This document shows positions 1 through 5,032 of a stretch of 9,384 bases of DNA, piece by piece. Numbering within the stretch: the stretch's first letter is position 1; every line of letters starts with the position of its first letter. A program made the translations under genes and the position numbers. The stretch is from an uncultured Catenibacterium sp. (GTDB taxonomy: Bacteria > Bacillota_I > Bacilli_A > Erysipelotrichales > Coprobacillaceae). The notes under the pieces are model-generated. The model had not been told where the DNA came from and did not search any database. It saw only the letters and a program-made list of their open reading frames with translations. The stretch lies in the NCBI RefSeq assembly GCF_900764565.1, contig NZ_CAAFOM010000263.1, positions 1-9,384 of the forward strand. Direction: 5' to 3'.

Positions 1-28
1 GGAGTTCAGACGTGTGCTCTTCCGATCT
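1..28 (+). other. Illumina TruSeq Read 2 adapter remnant (artefact)
   Basis: These bases are identical to the 3' part of the Illumina TruSeq Read 2 adapter, ending in the diagnostic GTGCTCTTCCGATCT. Genomic sequence begins at 29. The adapter stays in frame with the following gene and supplies a false GTG start at 14, so any protein beginning MLFRS here is artificial for its first five residues. Confidence 0.97.
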
Positions 29-604
29 AATCTAACATCAAAATATAGTCAGGTCATTATTAAACAGATGGCAACAGGTGAAGAAAATAAAGAAGATATG
101 ACACCTTATATCAATAATCTGGCACAGGAATGTTTTGAGATTGTAGAAAAGGATACAGATATCACAATACCAAGTGTATTAAAGACATCACTCACAAAAC
201 TTATTTCTTCTGGATTAATATCTCAGGGTATTGATCAATATGTGGATGAGTTTATTAGTAAACAGTCACCTAAGAGATTAAAGATGATACAGATCTTCTA
301 TCAATTAACACTTGATTCTAATCGTATGATTATGGGTATTATACTTGTTGTATTATGCTTGATTCAGTTGATTATAGATAAGTTATATGGTCTTTCTGCA
401 TTAGGTGTAACAGGTGTATTGTCTGGACTAAGTGTCAGCTTTGTAATGCCACTTGCGATTAGTGAAGTGGCTGGTTCTTATTTGAATCGTACAGTGATCT
501 TTGATCCATCAATATTAAGAACACCGGGATTGATTATATGTGGTATATCTGTTGTGGTCGTTATACTTGCACAACTAATCATGAGAAAAACAGCTAGAAA
601 TTAA
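29..604 (+). CDS. C-terminal fragment of an unrecognised membrane protein
   Basis: 191 codons of a gene whose 5' end is lost at the contig edge; the apparent GTG start at 14 lies inside adapter sequence. I do not recognise the family. The first 95 or so visible residues are soluble, helical and charged. They are followed by three hydrophobic stretches at about residues 99-117, 122-150 and 166-186, and a short basic tail (MRKTARN). This suggests an integral membrane protein with a cytoplasmic domain before the helices. The stop codon lies in the loop of a terminator hairpin and the gene converges on the sulfotransferase gene with 13 bases between stops. The substrate or role cannot be told from this fragment. 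Confidence 0.75.
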   Translation, partial: NLTSKYSQVIIKQMATGEENKEDMTPYINNLAQECFEIVEKDTDITIPSVLKTSLTKLISSGLISQGIDQYVDEFISKQSPKRLKMIQIFYQLTLDSNRMIMGIILVVLCLIQLIIDKLYGLSALGVTGVLSGLSVSFVMPLAISEVAGSYLNRTVIFDPSILRTPGLIICGISVVVVILAQLIMRKTARN

Positions 605-619
605 TCTAGCTGCTTTTTT
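586..619. terminator. Bidirectional intrinsic terminator between convergent genes
   Basis: An 8-bp perfect stem, CAGCTAGA (591-598) with TCTAGCTG (605-612), has a 6-base loop that contains the stop codon of the upstream membrane gene. On the plus strand it is followed by C and six T (613-619). On the minus strand it is followed by five T (complement of 586-590). It can therefore end both the membrane-protein transcript and the aryl-sulfate sulfotransferase transcript. Confidence 0.85.
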
Positions 620-2249
620 ACTGGAATAAATAATCCTTCAAATCATATTGTAAGACACGATAGAGGAACTTACCTCCTGTTGTTTGATATGTACGTAAGA
701 GTGTACCGTCTAAGTTATAAACACTCCAGCTCATCTGCATACCACTATCCGCAATTAATTGTCCATGAAGTTCCTGTGAACTAGAAACATAAGGTGAATA
801 AGCAACTGGTATAGAACTTACAAGAGAGACAGTACGTGCATTTTCATCCACTAAATATTTATAGTAATAAGATGTACCGCTCTTCATAGTAAAGAATGCA
901 TTGGTGTAGTTTGAATCATTCTGCCATTTATAGTCACTTCTAGTACTGCTGTAACAGTAATTATTGTTGAACATGTATAGGTAGTATTGTCCTTTAGGTA
1001 ATGAATTGTCTTCTTCATAAGTGACATAATGTTGTCCTGCCTGCATAGAGAAGTCACTTGTTTTTGTAAGTAGTTTAGATTCATAACCTGTAGAGTTCCA
1101 GAATTGATCTGAACCAATCATATAGTCTATAGATGGATTTGTATAAATAGTATTGAGTTTAATGATTGTAGATGTTTCTCTTGAACTGATAATAAGAGAG
1201 TTATTGCCTACTAAAGCTAAAGAGTTGATATGCATCCAGTCAAGTGTATCTGCACTGGATGGTTTTTGAGTGAGTGTATAATAATTCTTGAATACTGTTT
1301 TAAGATTGACTATTTCTTTGACTTCTTTTGTGGATGCATTGATAGAGATGATACGGTCTTCACTTGTTTCATCATTCTTTTTAGTTGCAAGAACCAAGAA
1401 GTTACCTTCTGTATCAAAGATATAGTCATGATGTAAGCTGTAGTTACCTGTACTATAGAAGTCTTTTACATATCCTGATGCATCTACACCTACAATAGAC
1501 GTACTAGAGATACTATAATACATTGCATTGTCTTTAAATAAGAGTCTGTGAGGACGATAAGACTTAATAGGCATTTCGCTACGAATTACCCCATTTTCAT
1601 CATAGAAACGCATATAAGCCTTTTTCTTAGTCTCTTCAGTGACATCATTACCTAATACACAATAGAGACCATTATCCTGTAAGTCATCTTCTGAATAAGA
1701 TGTTGTTGTAACTGTTTTATACTCATCTCCACCAAGTAGTTCTGGTGCATCATAAGTAAATGTAAGAGTATTGATTAATTGGTTAGATTGTGTATAGAGT
1801 TTTAATGTGATCGTGTTTGTTTCTCCTGGAATAGCACCTACAAGACTATATTCATGTGTTTTAGATACACCTGTAGTAGATTTAGTATTAAGTGTCTGTG
1901 AATAGTCTTTATAGCCATCACAAGAGATTGTATAAGTGGCATAGCTATCTATATCTGTTGTGAAGTACATATAGATACTTGTGGTATTTGTACCATAAGG
2001 ATTTTTAATAAGTAATGGTGACTTAAATGAGAAGTTACCAGTTACTTTAAGACGATCAATCTGAGCCTTGATTTTCTTTTGATATTTTTCTGTATAAATG
2101 GTATCTACATCAGTAGATGTGCCACTTAATACAACAAAGTCAGTTTGATGTTCATCTTTACTGGATGCTTCTGATTGTACTGGAAATTCAAAAAATGCGA
2201 ATACGAGTACTAAACATAGTACGAGAATTGAGATTCCTATTTTCTTCAT
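618..2249 (-). CDS. assT: Secreted aryl-sulfate sulfotransferase (AssT family)
   Basis: 543 residues. The family moves a sulfuryl group from one phenolic sulfate ester to another phenol, without PAPS, outside the cytoplasm. What is seen: a basic start and hydrophobic core (residues 1-20) with a possible signal-peptidase site near SEA (26-28), then a beta-rich N-terminal domain (about 60-170), then a propeller-like region. It carries the family landmarks HHD at 273-275, DWMHINS at 337-343, SSRETS at 355-360 and GQHYVTY at 405-411. By analogy with E. coli AssT (His252, His356, Arg374, His436), His273 or 274, His340, Arg357 and His407 are the likely catalytic set, His407 being the transiently sulfated residue. 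No lipobox or LPXTG is present, so it is released or held by an uncleaved signal anchor. The start is the ATG after a run of six G at 5-base spacing. No sulfatase or disulfide-forming partner lies nearby. Confidence 0.86.
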   Translation of the reverse strand: MKKIGISILVLCLVLVFAFFEFPVQSEASSKDEHQTDFVVLSGTSTDVDTIYTEKYQKKIKAQIDRLKVTGNFSFKSPLLIKNPYGTNTTSIYMYFTTDIDSYATYTISCDGYKDYSQTLNTKSTTGVSKTHEYSLVGAIPGETNTITLKLYTQSNQLINTLTFTYDAPELLGGDEYKTVTTTSYSEDDLQDNGLYCVLGNDVTEETKKKAYMRFYDENGVIRSEMPIKSYRPHRLLFKDNAMYYSISSTSIVGVDASGYVKDFYSTGNYSLHHDYIFDTEGNFLVLATKKNDETSEDRIISINASTKEVKEIVNLKTVFKNYYTLTQKPSSADTLDWMHINSLALVGNNSLIISSRETSTIIKLNTIYTNPSIDYMIGSDQFWNSTGYESKLLTKTSDFSMQAGQHYVTYEEDNSLPKGQYYLYMFNNNYCYSSTRSDYKWQNDSNYTNAFFTMKSGTSYYYKYLVDENARTVSLVSSIPVAYSPYVSSSQELHGQLIADSGMQMSWSVYNLDGTLLRTYQTTGGKFLYRVLQYDLKDYLFQ

Positions 2250-2267
2250 ATATACCCCCCTAGTCGT

Positions 2268-2302
2268 ATTATCCTTAAAAAGTGTGGGAATAATATGGGA
2301 AT
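2268..2302 (-). promoter_or_regulatory. Candidate activator-dependent assT promoter with tandem ATTCCCA sites
   Basis: On the minus strand a -10-like GATAAT (2268-2273) lies 18 bases before the assT start codon. No good -35 is present at the expected distance. Instead, two exact ATTCCCA copies (complement of 2285-2291 and 2296-2302) lie 11 bp apart, one helical turn, upstream of the -10 element. Phased direct repeats of this kind are typical of response-regulator or LytTR-type activators. The binding protein is unknown and the call is inference. Confidence 0.35.
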
Positions 2303-2313
2303 CTTTAAGAGAA

Positions 2314-2329
2314 AAATAGAAGACTATTT
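2314..2329 (-). terminator. Weak AT-rich hairpin at the end of the antitoxin-like gene
   Basis: The minus strand reads AAATAG-TCTT-CTATTT followed by TTC. The 6-bp stem overlaps the TAG stop of the antitoxin-like gene (2324-2326). The stem is AT-rich and its U-tract merges with the 3' arm, so termination is probably partial and some transcription may continue into assT. Confidence 0.3.
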
Positions 2330-2467
2330 CATTAATTCTTTCATTTCTTCTTCAACTTCATCAGCTGAATAGACTCTTCCTGCTTTTATGTCAGCGATAC
2401 CTTTTTCAATTTCTGCATCAAATTGTTCTTTAGTAAGAGTACTATAATCTAGTGGTTTTTCATTCAT
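2324..2467 (-). CDS. Orphan RelB/ParD-like antitoxin fragment, 47 aa
   Basis: The protein is acidic (MNEKPLDYSTLTKEQ at its N-terminus). Its C-terminal half, with FDAEIEKGIADIKAGRVY (residues 17-34) and then SADEVEEEM, matches the toxin-binding segment of short RelB/ParD-type antitoxins, many of which have an F-D/N-AEL-KG-AD--AGR pattern. The start is the ATG at 2467, because AAGGAGGT lies 7 bases upstream. An in-frame ATG further upstream (2521) would read back through the Ogt terminator and is unlikely. There is no N-terminal ribbon-helix-helix domain, so DNA binding is not expected. No toxin gene follows: only 74 bases separate it from assT. It may be a relic, an anti-toxin decoy, or an unrelated small protein. 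Confidence 0.6.
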   Translation of the reverse strand: MNEKPLDYSTLTKEQFDAEIEKGIADIKAGRVYSADEVEEEMKELMK

Positions 2468-2492
2468 AATAAGACCTCCTTTTCTTGACCCT

Positions 2493-2521
2493 ATCATACA
2501 AAAAAGACCTGCATTACGCAA
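2493..2521 (-). promoter_or_regulatory. Candidate promoter of the antitoxin-like gene
   Basis: On the minus strand TTGCGT (2516-2521) is followed after 17 bases by TATGAT (2493-2498), one mismatch from TATAAT. The -35 element sits inside the last codons of the Ogt gene and inside the terminator hairpin. Initiation would be near 2486, leaving a leader of about 20 bases with AAGGAGGT. Confidence 0.45.
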
Positions 2522-2526
2522 GTCTT
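2500..2526 (-). terminator. Intrinsic terminator overlapping the end of the Ogt gene
   Basis: The minus strand reads AAGACTTGC-GTAAT-GCAGGTCTT followed by a T-run. The 9-bp stem has one G-T pair (2504-2512 with 2518-2526). The loop contains the TAA stop of the Ogt gene, so its last codons double as the 5' arm. A candidate promoter for the next gene overlaps the same bases. Confidence 0.75.
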
Positions 2527-3044
2527 GTATCTATTCTCATACTGCTGTTAATAACTGAGGCTTTTTCGAAGAGGAGAAGCTTCTTTTTCTTTTCTACGCC
2601 AGAAGCATAACCTTTTAAGTTACCCTTAGAACCTACAACACGGTGTGAAGGGATGATTAACGCAATATGATTATGACCAATAGCACCACCAACTGCCTGT
2701 GCTGACATTTCTTTCTTATTGCCATATTTTGCGATAGCTTTCGCAATATCACCATAAGTGATTGTTTCACCATAAGGGATATGCTGGATAATAGTCCAGA
2801 TCATTCTCTGGAAAGGTGTACCCTGCATCTTAATAGGTGGACAGAAGTTAGGAACGATTCCATCAAAGTATAGGTTTAACCAGGCAATTGTCTGATCAAA
2901 GACTGGTAGATCCTGTTCTATAGGTTCCTTGAGGATATCTGCATAATATTTATCATCTTCAAACCATAAACCAATAAGTGATTCACCATCACTTGCCATA
3001 GTAATGTTACCAATAGGAGACTGGTATTTCTTAATATATTCCAT
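2514..3044 (-). CDS. ogt: Ogt/AGT-family protein with catalytic Cys replaced by Ser
   Basis: 176 residues, the usual length of a two-domain O6-alkylguanine-DNA alkyltransferase. The N-terminal RNase-H-like domain spans about 1-75. The C-terminal DNA-binding and catalytic domain contains TPFQRMIW, IPYGETITYGDIA and SAQAVGGAIGHN. The active-site box, normally PCHR, reads PSHR at 132-135 with Ser133 encoded by TCA. A Cys codon (TGT or TGC) needs two changes to become TCA, so a single read error does not explain it. The only cysteine is Cys68, outside the active site. The Arg finger position of ARAV reads Gln. Suicidal methyl transfer is therefore unlikely; a damage-sensing role like alkyltransferase-like (ATL) proteins is possible, although those are usually single-domain with Trp or Ala there. 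The start is the ATG at 3044, 8 bases after GGAGG; an in-frame TTG at 3059 lies in the SD region itself. Confidence 0.85.
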   Translation of the reverse strand: MEYIKKYQSPIGNITMASDGESLIGLWFEDDKYYADILKEPIEQDLPVFDQTIAWLNLYFDGIVPNFCPPIKMQGTPFQRMIWTIIQHIPYGETITYGDIAKAIAKYGNKKEMSAQAVGGAIGHNHIALIIPSHRVVGSKGNLKGYASGVEKKKKLLLFEKASVINSSMRIDTRLA

Positions 3045-3065
3045 TATTTTTTCCTCCAAAAATAA

Positions 3066-3126
3066 ACAAAAAAAGCATTAGCGTACGCGAAAAAGAATTT
3101 CTTTTCCTACGTATAGCTAATGCTTT
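3066..3126 (-). terminator. Large terminator-like hairpin in the ogt leader (possible attenuator)
   Basis: On the minus strand AAAGCATTAGC (3116-3126) pairs perfectly with GCTAATGCTTT (3072-3082). The helix extends inward through TATACG/CGTACG-type pairing after a one-base bulge, and further through a GAAAAG/CTTTTTC stretch. Seven T follow directly (3068-3074). It is only 10 bases upstream of the ogt GGAGG and downstream of a strong promoter, so it would stop ogt transcription itself unless it is disrupted. The alternative is simple termination of a short RNA of about 90 bases. Confidence 0.8.
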
Positions 3127-3137
3127 GTGAATGACAT
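3117..3137 (-). CDS. Possible six-residue leader peptide upstream of ogt
   Basis: ATG TCA TTC ACA AAG CAT TAG encodes MSFTKH. AAAGGA lies 12 bases upstream of the ATG, which is longer than ideal spacing. The last codons and the stop fall inside the 5' arm of the leader terminator, so a ribosome on this ORF would block the hairpin, as in ribosome-mediated attenuation. Such a short ORF occurs easily by chance. Confidence 0.25.
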   Translation of the reverse strand: MSFTKH

Positions 3138-3164
3138 GCTATAAAATATTCCTTTGTTGCTTAT

Positions 3165-3193
3165 ATTGTAACACAATTGTTTCACAAGGTCAA
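3165..3193 (-). promoter_or_regulatory. Promoter of the ogt leader
   Basis: On the minus strand TTGACC (3188-3193) is followed after exactly 17 bases by TACAAT (3165-3170). Each hexamer has one mismatch to the sigma-A consensus. The -35 begins one base after the stop codon of the Tim44-like gene. Transcription would start near 3158-3160 and give a leader of about 115 bases before the ogt start codon. Confidence 0.7.
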
Positions 3194-3194
3194 C

Positions 3195-3887
3195 TTATAC
3201 TTCGTCATCCTGCTTGATTTCATCTAAGTAAATCTTGTCATCTTCTACTATAAATCGCCAGTATTCAACAAACATCTCTTTATTGTCTTGAGTGATTTCA
3301 TTGTCTTTGATCATTCTATCTCTCATCTTACCTTCTATATAAGACCAGAAGTAGCCATCCCCTACTTCTACAACCATTGTTTTGAGAAGTCTGATACCAG
3401 AAAGTTCATTGCGTATACCTTCATAGTCCCACCAGTTGAGTTTTGTCTGCCATTGGTCATATAGAGACGGAGAAAGGTATTGTTTAAGAGTATCCATATC
3501 TTTATCACTCCATGCTTTCTGTATAGCATAATAGTAGTGAGTAACCTTCCTGTTCATCTTCCTTTCATCAAAGAAGGCATAATTCTTTTGTTTAAGTCCT
3601 TTTTTCATAGCCTTATGCATAGATAATGGTTTATATCTACGACGATATATTGCAACGCTTGAAAAACCAGACCAGATGAACGCATAAACTACAAAGTTTG
3701 CAATACGTCTTGCAGGTGTATCAACATATCTTTCAGGATTAGAAGAATGATGGGATGGAGAACCACTGCTACCTCCTCCACCACCTCCACCTGATCCTCC
3801 ACCGCCGCCGCCAGCTCTTGCATAAACAGGAGAAACAGAAAAACATAATATAAATACAATAAATAAACATCTCACTAATTTCTTCAT
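3195..3887 (-). CDS. Secreted or membrane Gly-rich protein with Tim44-like domain
   Basis: 230 residues. In order: a signal peptide (1-23, basic start, hydrophobic core 8-22, likely cut after VYA), a poly-glycine/serine segment (26-42) coded by mixed Gly codons, a short SPSHHSS linker, a hydrophobic helix at about 62-81 followed by YRRRY, and a C-terminal Tim44-like region (about 115-228) with AWSDKDMDTLKQYLSPSLYDQW and EYWRFIVEDDKIYLDEI. This architecture is common in Firmicutes proteins of unknown role; Tim44-like domains have an NTF2-like fold and bind lipid in mitochondria. After processing, the positive stop-transfer sequence would leave the Tim44 domain in the cytoplasm. The start is the ATG at 3887 after AGGAGGA; upstream in-frame starts would overlap the preceding gene. 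The TAG of that gene lies within the SD, implying translational coupling. Confidence 0.75.
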   Translation of the reverse strand: MKKLVRCLFIVFILCFSVSPVYARAGGGGGGSGGGGGGGSSGSPSHHSSNPERYVDTPARRIANFVVYAFIWSGFSSVAIYRRRYKPLSMHKAMKKGLKQKNYAFFDERKMNRKVTHYYYAIQKAWSDKDMDTLKQYLSPSLYDQWQTKLNWWDYEGIRNELSGIRLLKTMVVEVGDGYFWSYIEGKMRDRMIKDNEITQDNKEMFVEYWRFIVEDDKIYLDEIKQDDEV

Positions 3888-3895
3888 AAATCCTC

Positions 3896-4165
3896 CTAAG
3901 AGATTAGAAACATAACCAATATCATGAATACCATGATACATACCAAAAAGCCTAAGATACATAGTAATAAGCCCAGCCACCAAATAAGTGTTCTTGTTTT
4001 TCTAGTAAGAATAGAAAAAATAATTCCCACAAAAGAAAATACAGGACCAAGCACTATAATGTCTATATATGAATAAAGTGCATGGTTGGCACTATAGAAA
4101 TAGATCAAAAATGATGTGATAGATAATAAACCACATATAAGTGGTATAGAGTTCATTTTTTTCAT
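3896..4165 (-). CDS. Small three-helix membrane protein, function unknown
   Basis: 89 residues starting MKKMNSIPLI. Hydrophobic segments at about 6-24, 34-54 and 60-88 are separated by a short polar loop and by the basic motif TRKTRT (54-59), so the loop between helices 2 and 3 is probably cytoplasmic. I do not recognise the family. It is the first gene of a two-gene unit: its TAG stop is embedded in the AGGAGG of the Tim44-like gene, so the two products are probably made together and may interact. No Shine-Dalgarno sequence precedes either nearby ATG (residues 1 and 4), and a promoter lies exactly where transcription would start at the first ATG. Confidence 0.72.
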   Translation of the reverse strand: MKKMNSIPLICGLLSITSFLIYFYSANHALYSYIDIIVLGPVFSFVGIIFSILTRKTRTLIWWLGLLLCILGFLVCIMVFMILVMFLIS

Positions 4166-4171
4166 AGATAA

Positions 4172-4180
4172 AGTATATCA
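4172..4180 (-). promoter_or_regulatory. Extended -10 promoter for a leaderless transcript
   Basis: On the minus strand TGATATACT (4172-4180) is a TGn-TATACT extended -10 element. Six bases separate its last base from the A of the ATG at 4165, so the expected +1 is the start codon itself. No convincing -35 is present, because the upstream bases belong to the ABC-operon terminator. The extended element would compensate. Confidence 0.5.
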
Positions 4181-4181
4181 T

Positions 4182-4216
4182 AAAAAAAGAATGATAAGAA
4201 ATATATCTTATCACTC
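4182..4216 (-). terminator. Intrinsic terminator of the amino-acid ABC operon
   Basis: On the minus strand GAGTGATAAGA pairs with TCTTATCATTC as an 11-bp stem with one G-T pair (4206-4216 with 4189-4199), with a six-base AT loop and seven T (4182-4188). It starts 11 bases after the stop of the binding-protein gene. Confidence 0.92.
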
Positions 4217-4227
4217 TTTAATAAGTC

Positions 4228-4989
4228 TTATTCGTACTTAGCTACGATCTTATCGTATTCACCGTTCTTCTTTAGGTTAGCTAAACCTTTGTTGAACTTC
4301 TTTAATAATTCTTTGTTTTCACCTTTTAATACTGCGAAACCATAGTTTGCTGGGCTTTCTTTACCACAAGGAATATCGAAGTTTAACTGACCTGTCTTAA
4401 CCATATATTTTAATACTGGATAATCTTCAAAACATGCAGCTGCTTCACCTGATTTTACTTTTTCAAACATGAATGTTGATTCTTCTACTACTTCTAGTTT
4501 GAATCCATATTTATCTTTAATAGACTGTGCATACTTTAATCCTGCAGTAGATGTTTTAGCAACTACAGTCTTACCTTTTAAATCAGCATAACCTTTAATA
4601 CCTGAATTTTTTGCAACACCCATTGAAACACCTGTTTCATAGTATGGAGATGAGAAATCATATTTTTGTTTTCTTTCATCATTGATTGACATACCTGCAA
4701 TAACACCATCAGCTTCACCTGATTCAAGTGCTGTACATGCAGCATCAAATCCTAATGAGTTGATCTTGATTTTGAATTTCTGATCCTTGGCAATAGCTCT
4801 GATTAAGTCCATATCGACACCAACTAATTTACCAGAATCATTTTCCATTTCGAATGGAGGATATGTTTTATCAGTCGCAATAATGTAAGTCTTTTCTTCA
4901 TTCTTGCCACTAGAACTTCCTCCACAACCTACTAATGAAACTGCCATTAAACCTGCTAATAAAATAGCACCGAACTTCTTCATTTTCAT
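4228..4989 (-). CDS. glnH: Polar amino-acid ABC transporter substrate-binding lipoprotein
   Basis: 253 residues of the family 3 solute-binding type (SBP_bac_3). The signal sequence ends in the lipobox LVGC (19-22), so Cys22 is lipidated and the protein is anchored outside the membrane, followed by a GGSSSG linker. The binding lobes show ATDKTYPPFE (38-47), AGMSINDERK (98-107) and DYPVL (189-193). By analogy with E. coli GlnH and HisJ, Arg106 would hold the ligand carboxylate and Asp189 the amino group. The exact amino acid (glutamine, arginine, cystine or another) cannot be told from the sequence. The start is the first ATG, 8 bases after GGGAGG; a second ATG at residue 3 is possible. It is last in the operon, 43 bases after the ATPase gene. 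Confidence 0.9.
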   Translation of the reverse strand: MKMKKFGAILLAGLMAVSLVGCGGSSSGKNEEKTYIIATDKTYPPFEMENDSGKLVGVDMDLIRAIAKDQKFKIKINSLGFDAACTALESGEADGVIAGMSINDERKQKYDFSSPYYETGVSMGVAKNSGIKGYADLKGKTVVAKTSTAGLKYAQSIKDKYGFKLEVVEESTFMFEKVKSGEAAACFEDYPVLKYMVKTGQLNFDIPCGKESPANYGFAVLKGENKELLKKFNKGLANLKKNGEYDKIVAKYE

Positions 4990-5009
4990 AATCGTTTCCT
5001 CCCTTATAT

Positions 5010-5029
5010 ATCTACACTTATGTGTTGAT
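5010..5029 (-). other. Small hairpin between ATPase and binding-protein genes
   Basis: On the minus strand ATCAACAC-ATAA-GTGTAGAT forms a stem with one A-A mismatch and no U-tract. It is too weak to be a terminator. Hairpins in this position can protect the 3' part of an ABC-operon mRNA so that more binding protein than ATPase is made; that role is inference. Confidence 0.35.
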
Positions 5030-5032
5030 ACC

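Noticed and set aside
884..1117. Minus-strand open frame of 77 codons
   Set aside because: It lies wholly inside assT in another frame, has no SD of note and no recognisable domain.
1230..1436. Plus-strand open frame of 68 codons with many Cys and Phe
   Set aside because: Antisense shadow of assT with low-complexity hydrophobic content; no SD or promoter.
2262..2271. TAATACGACT on the minus strand, identical to the first ten bases of the T7 promoter
   Set aside because: The remaining T7 promoter bases are absent (AGGGGGG follows, then the assT start). The match is in a natural SD region, so it is chance, not vector.
3045..3059. TTG at 3059 as the ogt start
   Set aside because: It lies inside the GGAGG region that serves the ATG at 3044, which has ideal spacing.
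3759..3812. Poly-glycine coding tract as a possible assembly error or expanding repeat
   Set aside because: Gly codons are mixed (GGC, GGT, GGA) and interrupted by Ser, so it is a real linker and not a slipped simple repeat.
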